9,992 nucleotides of DNA from a bacterium. Its GTDB lineage: Bacteria > UBP13 > UBA5359. Every line of letters begins with the position of its first letter. Position 1 is the stretch's first letter. Below, one piece after another: positions 1-6,222 of this stretch. Under the pieces are notes generated by a model, which was not told where the DNA came from, made no database searches, and saw only the letters and a list, made by a program, of their open reading frames with translations. Location of the stretch: contig JAQVUQ010000068.1 in assembly GCA_028699365.1 (NCBI GenBank), positions 1 through 9,992 on the forward strand. The letters run 5' to 3'. A program made the position numbers and the translations under genes.

Positions 1-1204
1 GCAGGTACCATCTGTCACCGATCTTGTAATATCCCAGCATATTGAGCTGCAAGTCGGAGAGATTGAAGAGCTCGGTGCTCAACTTGAGGCGGCTGCCGGG
101 AAGTATATCCAGAGCCGTGCCTATGCTGGACTCTATGAGGCCCGCCCGCAGTATCTGCCGGGGGCTGAGTTGACGGCCCACCTGCAGATTGAACCTGCTC
201 TGCTCATTGACGTCAGTCAACCCCAGCAGAAAGAACCTGTCGCCCGGCGGGCGCAACAGCAGGTTGACGTCGCCTCTGAAGCGGCTCTCTCTCCCCAGAT
301 AGTTCAGATCGAAATACGGCTCCACCCTGGTGTCGGAGATCCTTCTGACCAGATTTATGGTCGAGTTGATGGAATCCGCTGTCTCCTTTACCTCCCTGAC
401 GGCATCCTTCAAGTCAGAGCGGAAGGCCTTGTCGCCCACAATGGCATTGACGTTGTCCATCACGACTCCGGCCTTCGCACCGGCCGTTTTGACGTTCTTC
501 ACGGCCTGCTTGGTATCGTTGATAAAGGTCTCGTCCTGCGCCACTTCCAGTATCGCGCCGGATGTATCGCGTAAATTGGCGGACATAACGCTCAGATTAT
601 TCACCATATCGCCGATACCGGGCTGATTGGACGCTATCATCGCATTCAGAGCATCGGCCGCCGCTGCCGTCTTCTCGGTGGTAAGGCGCAGGCTGCTGAT
701 GGAAGCCTTGAAGTCGCGCTGCAGCGCCGGATCACCTATCAGACCGTTGATAGCCCCCAGAGCGACCGAAGCCCGGTTCATTATCTCATCGGTGCGCGCC
801 AGCAACTGATCGATGCGTACCGGCGAAGTCCCGTTGACGATATCGCCTTGTTTGACCGGAACCCCGTCCCTGGTATCCGGTATAATATCGATAAATTTGT
901 CGGCAATCAGGACACCGGAACTTATATTATACAGGTAATCGCTGTAGAGTTTAACATCGGAATTCACCCAGACGCCTACCTTGGCCTTCTGGGAATCCGA
1001 TATGGTCACCTCGGTCACCCGCCCGACATCCACACCGGCCAGTCGCACCGGGGCTCCTTTCTGTATTCCGGCTCCATAATCGTAGAGAACTACGAATTCG
1101 TAGCCTCTCTTCTCCAGGCCGTATCCGCCGACGCGATAAAGCACGGCAAAGAGCAGCAGCAGCGCCGCTACGGTTATAATTCCGACTTTAGCTTCCGAAC
1201 TCAT
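1..1204 (-). CDS. mlaD: MlaD-like MCE-domain lipid transport protein, C-terminal part cut by window edge
   Basis: This is the substrate-binding MCE subunit of an Mla-type phospholipid ABC transporter. It is anchored in the inner membrane and projects into the periplasm. The frame is open from ATG at 1204 to the left edge, about 401 residues, with no stop. Residues 7-23 form one membrane helix. The MCE domain spans about 34-112 and includes GAPVRLAGVDVGRV. Residues 125-290 look helical with few prolines, like the long helices of a periplasmic needle. From about residue 290 the sequence changes to alternating polar/hydrophobic segments with aromatic residues (for example YFDLNYLG, FFLLGLTDV, RFNLQVGRQ, LQLNMLGYYKIG), as in outer-membrane beta-strands. 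A C-terminal barrel fused to MlaD is known in the diderm Firmicute Veillonella. The start follows the Shine-Dalgarno GGGAGG, which covers the mlaF stop, and mlaF ends 6 nt upstream. Family assignment is firm; the barrel is inferred from its residue pattern. Confidence 0.93.
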   Translation of the reverse strand, partial: MSSEAKVGIITVAALLLLFAVLYRVGGYGLEKRGYEFVVLYDYGAGIQKGAPVRLAGVDVGRVTEVTISDSQKAKVGVWVNSDVKLYSDYLYNISSGVLIADKFIDIIPDTRDGVPVKQGDIVNGTSPVRIDQLLARTDEIMNRASVALGAINGLIGDPALQRDFKASISSLRLTTEKTAAAADALNAMIASNQPGIGDMVNNLSVMSANLRDTSGAILEVAQDETFINDTKQAVKNVKTAGAKAGVVMDNVNAIVGDKAFRSDLKDAVREVKETADSINSTINLVRRISDTRVEPYFDLNYLGRESRFRGDVNLLLRPPGDRFFLLGLTDVNEQSRFNLQVGRQLSPRQILRAGLIESSIGTALDILPGSRLKLSTELFNLSDLQLNMLGYYKIGDRWYL

Positions 1205-1210
1205 ACCAGA

Positions 1211-1966
1211 TTAACCTCCCAGACCAAGCTTGATAGGTCCTTCCGCCCGGCCCTGAAGAAATTGCTGTACCAGCGGATCATCCGAATTTCTGACCTCATC
1301 CACCGTTCCTTTGATCATGACCCGGCCTTCGTGCAGCATGACGATTCTGTCTGAAAGGGCATAGACTGTCGGCATGTGATGGGTCACTATGACCATGGTC
1401 GGACGAAGACGCCGCTGCAAAGCGTCTATCTTCTCCTCGATGGTACTGGTAGTGACCGGGTCCAGACCCGTCGTCGGCTCGTCGAAGAGCAGTATCTCCG
1501 GTTCCAGGGCCAGCGCCCTGGCCAGAGCCACCCTCTTCTGCATACCCCCGGAGAGTTCCGACGGATAGAGCTGCTCCGTCCCCCCCAGCCCTACCATATC
1601 CAGCTTCTCCGCCACCTTGAGCGCTGCTTCCTCCCGCGTCAGAGACGTATGCTGCCGTAGCGGGAAAGCCACATTATCGCCTACCGTCATGGAATCGAAC
1701 AGGGCTCCGTACTGGAACACCATACCCATCCTGCGACGCACCCGGTTCAACGCTGCATCCCCCATAGCGGTGATATCCTCGTCTTCAATATAGACGTGCC
1801 CGGCGGTGGGACGCAGCAAGCCGATAATATGCCGCAGCAAGGTGCTCTTGCCACAGCCGCTGAGTCCGATAATGGAAACAACCTCACCGCGCTCCACCGT
1901 CATGTTTATATCGCTCAGCACCCTCCGGGTGCCGAAATCCTTGCTCAGTCCCTCTATCCTGATCAT
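1211..1966 (-). CDS. mlaF: MlaF-like ABC transporter ATP-binding protein
   Basis: Cytoplasmic ATPase that powers lipid movement through MlaE. The 251 residues are the usual size for a single nucleotide-binding domain. Visible motifs are Walker [10 protein letters not shown] (34-42), Q-loop VFQYGALF (Q85), signature LSGGMQKR (138-145), Walker B ILLFDEP (158-164), D-loop GLDP (167-170) and the switch histidine in IVTHH (H196). The FQ[10 protein letters not shown] stretch after the Q-loop and [15 protein letters not shown] are characteristic of the MlaF/Ttg2A/MKL branch rather than of general importers. The ATG overlaps the mlaE stop by 4 nt (ATGA), which suggests translational coupling. mlaD starts 6 nt after its stop. 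All catalytic residues are present, so it should be active. Confidence 0.96.
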   Translation of the reverse strand: MIRIEGLSKDFGTRRVLSDINMTVERGEVVSIIGLSGCGKSTLLRHIIGLLRPTAGHVYIEDEDITAMGDAALNRVRRRMGMVFQYGALFDSMTVGDNVAFPLRQHTSLTREEAALKVAEKLDMVGLGGTEQLYPSELSGGMQKRVALARALALEPEILLFDEPTTGLDPVTTSTIEEKIDALQRRLRPTMVIVTHHMPTVYALSDRIVMLHEGRVMIKGTVDEVRNSDDPLVQQFLQGRAEGPIKLGLGG

Positions 1967-2763
1967 ATCTGCACCGGTGGAAAGAGCAGAATTGACAGGA
2001 AATAATTGACTATATATATCCAGATAATAGCCGCTACCACAGCCGATGTTATGGCCCGGCCGACACCGGCGGCTCCGCCTCGAGTATTCAGGCCCTTCTG
2101 GCAGCTTATTATAGCTATCAGGCCGCCGAAAATCACCGCTTTGATCAATCCTCCCCAGACATCCCGGACCGTCAACAGGGCGAGCATCGAACTCTTGTAG
2201 ACCGTCGGGTTCACCCCGGCCGAAAAGACGGCTACCAGATACCCTCCGGTCACGCCCATCAATCCGGCAAAGACGGTCAGCACCGGCAGCATAGTCAGGC
2301 AGGCCAGCAGCCTGGGCGTCACCAGATACTTCACCGGGCTGACGGCCAGCGAGCGCAAGGCGTCTATCTGTTCCGTCACCTGCATGGAGCCTATCTCCGC
2401 CGCTATGGACGAGCCCACCCGGGCCACCACCACCACCGCCGTCAGCACCGGCGCAATCTCCCGGACTACCGAGACGGCCACCATACCTCCAACGTATGAA
2501 CTGGCTCCGAAGCGCACAAACTGGGTGGCGGTATGATAAGCCAGAACCATGGCGCTGAAGGCAACCGTCACCAGCACGATGGGCATGGAGTTATAACCTA
2601 TCAGCGACATCTGATTGATGACTTCCCTGTAGTTCAATCTGCCGGTAAAGCCCTGATACACGGCCTGAGCCAACAAAATAAAGGCGGCGCCCATAGCCGA
2701 CAGATAGCACTCTACCGAGCGCCCTACATGCTCAAAAAAACCCGTGGCGGCGGATGATCTCAT
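1963..2763 (-). CDS. mlaE: MlaE-like ABC transporter permease
   Basis: Inner-membrane permease of the Mla complex, 266 residues, normal for the MlaE/YrbE family. It has an N-terminal amphipathic/membrane segment near 20-38, then hydrophobic helices at about 57-76, 145-172, 200-220 and 232-260. The conserved family core is visible: [20 protein letters not shown] followed by [21 protein letters not shown], including the E-I-G and E-Q-I-D-A-L motifs that contact the ATPase. ATG at 2763 follows a strong Shine-Dalgarno, GGGAGG, 6 nt upstream. It is the first gene of mlaEFD. A promoter-like repeat and an AT-rich palindrome lie directly upstream, and a terminator just beyond them isolates it from the island. 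Transport direction cannot be read from sequence. Confidence 0.95.
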   Translation of the reverse strand: MRSSAATGFFEHVGRSVECYLSAMGAAFILLAQAVYQGFTGRLNYREVINQMSLIGYNSMPIVLVTVAFSAMVLAYHTATQFVRFGASSYVGGMVAVSVVREIAPVLTAVVVVARVGSSIAAEIGSMQVTEQIDALRSLAVSPVKYLVTPRLLACLTMLPVLTVFAGLMGVTGGYLVAVFSAGVNPTVYKSSMLALLTVRDVWGGLIKAVIFGGLIAIISCQKGLNTRGGAAGVGRAITSAVVAAIIWIYIVNYFLSILLFPPVQI

Positions 2764-2775
2764 CCGTTACCTCCC

Positions 2776-2792
2776 TAATAATACTATTATTA
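2776..2792. repeat. AT-rich perfect palindrome in the mlaE leader
   Basis: TAATAATA-C-TATTATTA is a perfect inverted repeat with 8-nt arms and a 1-nt centre. It lies between the putative -10 box and the mlaE Shine-Dalgarno, across the expected transcription start. It could be an operator; a hairpin is unlikely with a 1-nt loop. The corresponding region upstream of mreB shares only ATACTAT and lacks the palindrome. It may also be chance in an AT-rich leader. Confidence 0.45.
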
Positions 2793-2830
2793 TATTCTAG
2801 TGTATACGGGGCCTATCCTGCAATGGGGAA
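2791..2830 (-). repeat. 40-bp promoter-like repeat, copy A (upstream of mlaE)
   Basis: This stretch matches 9212-9251 at 37 of 40 positions without gaps, in the same orientation relative to the downstream gene. The invariant blocks, read on the minus strand, are TTCCCCATTGCAGGATAG and TACACTAGAATATA-like sequence, with the three changes all in the spacer around GCCCCGTA. A short ATACTAT block (2781-2787) beyond the 40 bp is also shared, with a 2-nt shift. It begins 28 nt upstream of the mlaE start. It is probably a conserved promoter module or a small dispersed genomic repeat used as one. Confidence 0.8.
2794..2823 (-). promoter_or_regulatory. Putative promoter of mlaEFD
   Basis: On the minus strand, TTGCAG (-35, 2818-2823) and TAGAAT (-10, 2794-2799; five of six consensus bases) are 18 bp apart. 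This places the start of transcription near 2787 and gives a leader of roughly 24 nt. The -35 is weak, but the whole module is conserved upstream of mreB. A TATAAT (2789-2794) that overlaps the -10 lacks a matching -35. No other promoter is seen between the upstream terminator and mlaE. Confidence 0.55.
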
Positions 2831-2851
2831 GGATTTGGGATTGGAATAATG

Positions 2852-2874
2852 AAAAAGAGCCCGCTTACAGGCTC
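2852..2874 (-). terminator. Rho-independent terminator closing the island
   Basis: On the minus strand the sequence reads GAGCC-(8-nt loop)-GGCTC and is followed at once by TTTTT, a short stem with a U-tract. It lies downstream of the 59-63 residue ORF and upstream of the mlaE promoter-like repeat, so it should stop island transcription from running into mlaEFD. The stem is only 5 bp, with a possible G-U extension, so efficiency may be moderate. Confidence 0.65.
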
Positions 2875-2913
2875 CATACGAAATACAACTCTGGTTGGTG
2901 GGTAAATTTAGAA

Positions 2914-3093
2914 TTATTTTGAAAACAACTTCATACGTGGTCTCTTTCTTTTGTTATCCAGCCTTTCGATCTCCGTGTTATAATCGGCGCAGGTCTTAAG
3001 CATGCGGTCGATAGTAGCAGATATTTCCCTATCCACGCTGTCGCTATTGACAACCCTTGCCCCTTTGGCTCCGATATGCAAGCCTAACTTCAT
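2914..3093 (-). CDS. Small hypothetical protein, unrecognised
   Basis: I do not recognise this protein. Starting from ATG at 3093 it has 59 residues; a GTG at 3105 would add four. I prefer the ATG because GGGTGG lies 8 nt upstream of it. The sequence is a short N-terminal stretch (KLGLHIGAKGARVV), a predicted helix with alternating hydrophobic residues (about 20-45) and a strongly basic tail (NKRKRPRMKLF). There is no signal peptide, membrane segment or cysteine pair. It is the last ORF before the terminator at 2852. Just upstream (about 3112-3195) a frame without a normal start codon encodes a charged tail ending ELKREKRKTE, so this stretch may contain gene remnants. It could be a real small protein or debris. 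Confidence 0.4.
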   Translation of the reverse strand: MKLGLHIGAKGARVVNSDSVDREISATIDRMLKTCADYNTEIERLDNKRKRPRMKLFSK

Positions 3094-3188
3094 GTTCAAA
3101 ACCACCCGTTTACTCGGTTTTTCTCTTTTCCCTTTTAAGTTCTCTGTCCAGTTCTTTTAAGCATCGATTGACATTATTAACGAATTTG

Positions 3189-3806
3189 TTAATCTACAAG
3201 GAATAATTTATCATTTCGTGCAATTAGTCTTTTCTTACATGTCATACAGGATATTCCTCTAACTTCATCTTCCTTAAGAAACGAAACTTTTATTGATGCA
3301 CCGCAATAGGGACAACATCCCTCTTTATTAGAGGCATTCCCAGCAGAAACTCCTTCTACAAAATAAGCTAACCCCGCAAAGAATGCAACTATACCTATGA
3401 TCCAGCCTATAACAGGTATTATTACACCTAAAAAAAGACCGCCAACTATGCTGGCAATCATAGCTACGCATCCCTGACCAATTTGCTCATTTTTCCCAAT
3501 GACCGCATCATCAATTGTTAATTCAGTATATTTATTGAAATTCTTCTCGTCAAAAGGACAAGATGCAGAAGAATTGTCGATGTTACCTGATGCCTTTGCC
3601 CAATCTGTTTTTGCTCTTTCCCAAGAGAATGCATACTTAATAGCCTCAAGACCGTTAAGCTGTTTCTCAATCCTTTCATTAGACATTCCTGCATTTTGCT
3701 CATTTTCATTGTACAAAAGTTGGCTATTGGTGTTCTCCATATGTTTACATTTTATGCATTCTTTATCAAATTCCCCCATGACATATCCACATTTATCACA
3801 GAGCAT
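3189..3806 (-). CDS. Double zinc-ribbon, two-helix membrane protein of unknown function
   Basis: A 205-residue protein I cannot assign to a named family. The N-terminus holds a short zinc ribbon (C3-x2-C6 ... C17-x2-C20). A polar linker follows (about 25-110, with EAIKYAFSWERAKTDWAKA). A hydrophobic hairpin at about 112-155, rich in glycine and isoleucine, forms probably two membrane helices. A second zinc ribbon lies at the C-terminus (C165-x2-C168 ... C187-x2-C190). Both ribbons probably sit on the cytoplasmic side. ATG at 3806 follows a perfect AGGAGG 7 nt upstream, so it is likely translated. It lies 83 nt after the HEPN/zinc protein gene. Base composition is AT-rich (about 38% GC in one sampled 60-nt line), unlike the flanking mla and glycosidase genes. 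Zinc-ribbon membrane proteins occur as sensors or accessory factors, but no function is inferred here. Confidence 0.75.
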   Translation of the reverse strand: MLCDKCGYVMGEFDKECIKCKHMENTNSQLLYNENEQNAGMSNERIEKQLNGLEAIKYAFSWERAKTDWAKASGNIDNSSASCPFDEKNFNKYTELTIDDAVIGKNEQIGQGCVAMIASIVGGLFLGVIIPVIGWIIGIVAFFAGLAYFVEGVSAGNASNKEGCCPYCGASIKVSFLKEDEVRGISCMTCKKRLIARNDKLFLVD

Positions 3807-3889
3807 TTACTAACCTCCTGACATGCACGATATCCCTTAGTAATTGTCAGCTTATCATCCACCAATTCCTGCTCTAGCATAGCTATTTT

Positions 3890-4447
3890 TCAACCGACTT
3901 TAATGTCTTGCGACCATTCAATCAAAACGTCCCAAGAATCGCTAATTACTTTTTCAATTTTCTGATTAGGCATATAGTGTTCATATACAACCAGGTTTCG
4001 AATCGCATTGATCGTTTGCATTACACAGGCTATTTCTCCGGGAAGAGTCTTATCGTTTCTTAATCTCGAAATTCTTTCTGAAAAGCCTTGTCCCCTTGCA
4101 GTATCACCTTCAATAATATCCAGCATTCTTATCATTTGCCGCCGCAGATCATCAAGATGGGCAGGAAAGCACCCATTCACAATCGTCCTTGTATCAGTCC
4201 GACTCTTGCTCTCGCTAAATTCACAAACCGTCTTTGCTTTTAATAGATTGATTAATTTCTTATTCTGCGAACACCCATGAGGGCACACCATCTGATGACG
4301 ATTTATTGTACCTTCTTCTTTAAGCAGCCTGCAAATCTGATTGACTTGTTGTCTTGGACGAATATTTGTCACGCCAGAGAGACAATCATCACATAGCCCT
4401 TTGGGAAAGACTTCTAATGTCTCAAGAATAAGCTCCCGGTTATACAT
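3890..4447 (-). CDS. Zinc/winged-helix-like protein with C-terminal HEPN motif
   Basis: A 185-residue protein from ATG at 4447, preceded by GAGGTGA about 5 nt upstream; a GTG at 4453 would add two residues but leaves no spacing for that site. The N-terminal half resembles a small winged helix (RPRQQVNQICRLLKEEG, about 30-46, as recognition helix and wing) framed by cysteines C19-x2-C22 and C55-P-H-G-C59, probably a zinc site. The C-terminal half (about 95-180) is all-helical and contains RNLVVYEH (R149 ... H156), matching the R-x(4-6)-H catalytic motif of HEPN nucleases with the typical Asn after Arg. It may join nucleic-acid binding to RNA cleavage, or be a regulator carrying a HEPN-like fold. 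It follows the DUF5131 gene by 41 nt. The HEPN assignment is by motif and helical context only. Confidence 0.72.
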   Translation of the reverse strand: MYNRELILETLEVFPKGLCDDCLSGVTNIRPRQQVNQICRLLKEEGTINRHQMVCPHGCSQNKKLINLLKAKTVCEFSESKSRTDTRTIVNGCFPAHLDDLRRQMIRMLDIIEGDTARGQGFSERISRLRNDKTLPGEIACVMQTINAIRNLVVYEHYMPNQKIEKVISDSWDVLIEWSQDIKVG

Positions 4448-4494
4448 ACTCACCTCTCATTATCAGAACGGATAGTTAAAATAGCTGTCTGCTC

Positions 4495-5259
4495 CTAATT
4501 CCCATTCGGCAGTATACACGTCTTTTCCTGCTGCAAGGGAAAGCTAGCTTTGCTAACGGGCATTTCATCATAAACTCGCCCATGCAACTCACGTCCAGCT
4601 TGCTTCTTACGTATTCCGCCCCACTGCTTAAAGAAAAATGGAACTCCGGCGAGATTACATTGTGATAATATATCTTCAACCCATTCCGCTTGCATAGGCC
4701 GAGCACCCGGTCCGGATTCTCCGCCGACAATTACCCAGTCTATCATTTCAAGAGGTAATGTTCCCAACGGTCCGATCAGAGGCTCGCATGATAGAAAGCG
4801 AACGGCAGCCTCCACCTTCTCCAGATCAGCTATACGGGCAACGGCTGCAGCATTCTCAACGGTAACACCCATCCATATATTATCCGGCCACGGCAAATCA
4901 GGCGCCATCTCTGCCAATCTGGAACTGCGCTTGGTCAGTAATTGAAAGACGTGTTGCGGACAACGAATCATGGTATCGAAAACACGGCAAACAAAGGAAT
5001 AAGGAACTTCCTCATGAAACAGATCACTCATGGAGTTCACAAAGATCATAGTCGGCCGCCTCAATTTGGAAGGATAATCCAACACATCCTCATGCAAAGC
5101 AACTTGAAATCCGTTCCGGTAGCGCGGAGAGCCCATGGCCTGCAGCCGCCTGGCCATCCTTTCCGCATAGCAGTTCAGGCAGCCGCTGCTGATCTTGCTG
5201 CAGCCGGTAACGGGATTCCAGGTAGCCTGTGTCCATTCTATTTTACTGTTTGCCGGCAT
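4495..5259 (-). CDS. Gp37/Gp68 (DUF5131) family three-Cys, radical-SAM-like protein
   Basis: A 254-residue protein of the phage Gp37/Gp68 family, full length. The N-terminus carries the three-cysteine signature GCSKISSGCLNCYAERMA (C20-x6-C27-x2-C30), which resembles an Fe-S site of radical SAM enzymes. Other family landmarks are FVNSMSDLFHE (about 73-83), WMGVTVEN (about 130), RFLSCEPL (about 153), DWVIVGGESGPGARPM (about 174-189) and PFFFKQWGG (about 207-215). The reaction is not known. Its usual neighbour is TcmP, which here ends 5 nt upstream; AAGGAG at the tcmP end (overlapping its stop region) supplies the ribosome site, so the two are probably co-expressed. This gene is more GC-rich (about 62% in one sampled line) than the HEPN and zinc-ribbon genes, which suggests the island was assembled from different sources. 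Confidence 0.93.
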   Translation of the reverse strand: MPANSKIEWTQATWNPVTGCSKISSGCLNCYAERMARRLQAMGSPRYRNGFQVALHEDVLDYPSKLRRPTMIFVNSMSDLFHEEVPYSFVCRVFDTMIRCPQHVFQLLTKRSSRLAEMAPDLPWPDNIWMGVTVENAAAVARIADLEKVEAAVRFLSCEPLIGPLGTLPLEMIDWVIVGGESGPGARPMQAEWVEDILSQCNLAGVPFFFKQWGGIRKKQAGRELHGRVYDEMPVSKASFPLQQEKTCILPNGN

Positions 5260-5264
5260 ATAGA

Positions 5265-6155
5265 TCAGCTCCTTAGAACATATTCCGAAATACGCAAGGC
5301 TGCGCCAATAACACTGCGTTTGGGATTGGCTGTAGCGAAACAGAGCAAATAGAGCGGAACATTCTTTGTATTCTTGAGTTGAAGAGGGTTCTTAACTACT
5401 CCCGGGAATATTGTTTCCAGCCTTTCAACAAAGAAAGAAGCTATCTTTTTAAAATCTGCAGCACGAATGATCTCTTCATCTTCACCTAATAGATTCATCT
5501 GTCCGGAATCCTTATAAAAGGCGTCTATCCATTGCTCGGTTCCCAACATTCTCGTAAGTATCTCCCTGAGTATGCCCTGTGGCGGCTCTTTTCTTTGCAG
5601 AAAACGCATAGCCGCTCCCAAAGGGAATAAAATCCATAGATCTATAGCTCTAGTATCAGCAATTGTTTCCAACAAGGACCATTCTACCTGCATACCGTAA
5701 GGATCAAGAAAAACAACTGCCCTATTCATTGTCCAGTCCGTTGCTTGGCACCATATTTTCAAATAGTCGTTTGCGTCACCATTAACTATGGTTATTCGAT
5801 TTCTTCGTTGAGGATAAATCTCCTTTAGCCTGTTCAATTCTTCAGCATAGGACATATCTTTTTCTATAAACAGAAAGCGATCAAACGCCGGTTCTGTTTC
5901 AAGCGCTACAGCTGCGCTTCCCTTCAAGAAATCCTGAGTATCTTGTTCCAGCAATTCAGGTATTAAACATGTCTCATCTGCATCTTTCTTGTCAAGATGC
6001 ACATAACCGGTCCCGGCAAATGCATCCACATACGTAGTGGTGTAATGCCTTGCTTTTTCGTTAGATTTGAAAATAGTCGTATATGCCGGAAGATACTTCT
6101 TAACCCTGCTCAGTTTCTCCTCTGTCCAGTCACCGCCAAACTGATGCTTTAGCAT
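5265..6155 (-). CDS. tcmP: Three-Cys-motif partner protein TcmP (methyltransferase-like)
   Basis: A 296-residue protein of the TcmP family, the standard partner of three-Cys DUF5131 proteins. It has a Rossmann methyltransferase layout: YVDAFAGTG (42-50) as the SAM-binding loop, FIEKD (96-100) as the acidic residue after strand 2, NGDANDYL (125-132) as the acidic loop, and VVFLDPYGMQVEW (147-159), a D-P-Y motif at the active-site position like those of nucleic-acid methyltransferases. The N-terminal helix (EEKLSRVKKYLPAYTTIF) and the C-terminal helical region are typical of the family. Methyl transfer and its target are inferred, not shown. ATG at 6155 follows GAGGTG with 5-nt spacing. A strong promoter with a palindromic -35 region lies directly upstream, so tcmP probably heads a transcript covering the rest of the island. 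Confidence 0.92.
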   Translation of the reverse strand: MLKHQFGGDWTEEKLSRVKKYLPAYTTIFKSNEKARHYTTTYVDAFAGTGYVHLDKKDADETCLIPELLEQDTQDFLKGSAAVALETEPAFDRFLFIEKDMSYAEELNRLKEIYPQRRNRITIVNGDANDYLKIWCQATDWTMNRAVVFLDPYGMQVEWSLLETIADTRAIDLWILFPLGAAMRFLQRKEPPQGILREILTRMLGTEQWIDAFYKDSGQMNLLGEDEEIIRAADFKKIASFFVERLETIFPGVVKNPLQLKNTKNVPLYLLCFATANPKRSVIGAALRISEYVLRS

Positions 6156-6193
6156 TTTGCACCTCGAACAGCAAACATTTGTTCTTTAATGCA

Positions 6194-6222
6194 ATCATAG
6201 CGCTTGACAGCTTACATGTCAA
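6194..6222 (-). promoter_or_regulatory. Near-consensus sigma70-type promoter upstream of tcmP
   Basis: On the minus strand TTGACA (6217-6222, perfect -35) and TATGAT (6194-6199, five of six bases) are exactly 17 bp apart. The -35 overlaps the stop region of the upstream HEPN gene. Transcription would start near 6187, giving a leader of about 32 nt before tcmP. This is the best-matched promoter in the window. Confidence 0.75.
6204..6222. promoter_or_regulatory. Palindrome overlapping the tcmP -35 box (possible operator)
   Basis: TTGACA-N7-TGTCAA is a perfect inverted repeat with 6-nt arms whose outer arm is the -35 hexamer and whose inner arm lies in the spacer. A dimeric repressor bound here would block RNA polymerase. 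The winged-helix-like protein at 3890-4447 is a candidate regulator from the same cassette, by position only. Confidence 0.45.

Noticed and set aside
170-1354. Long plus-strand reading frames (170-574, 330-626, 848-1354) opposite mlaD and mlaF
   Set aside because: They lie antisense to clear MCE and ATPase coding sequence, lack recognisable domains and ribosome sites, and follow from the GC-rich codon pattern of the real genes.
3097-3125. AAAACC ... GGTTTT inverted repeat as a possible terminator after the zinc-ribbon gene
   Set aside because: The loop is long (12 nt), the stem is weak, and it overlaps the ribosome-site region of the next small ORF.
3752-3880. A 42-residue minus-strand ORF (MLEQELVDDKLTITKGY...) between the HEPN/zinc gene and the zinc-ribbon gene
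   Set aside because: No ribosome site, no recognisable motif, and it overlaps the well-supported zinc-ribbon start in another frame. It could be a remnant but is not supported as a gene.
5265-6155. Possibility that the TcmP-like gene is a restriction-modification DNA methyltransferase
   Set aside because: The D-P-Y motif is compatible, but the length, motif spacing and adjacent three-Cys gene fit TcmP better, and no restriction endonuclease is present.
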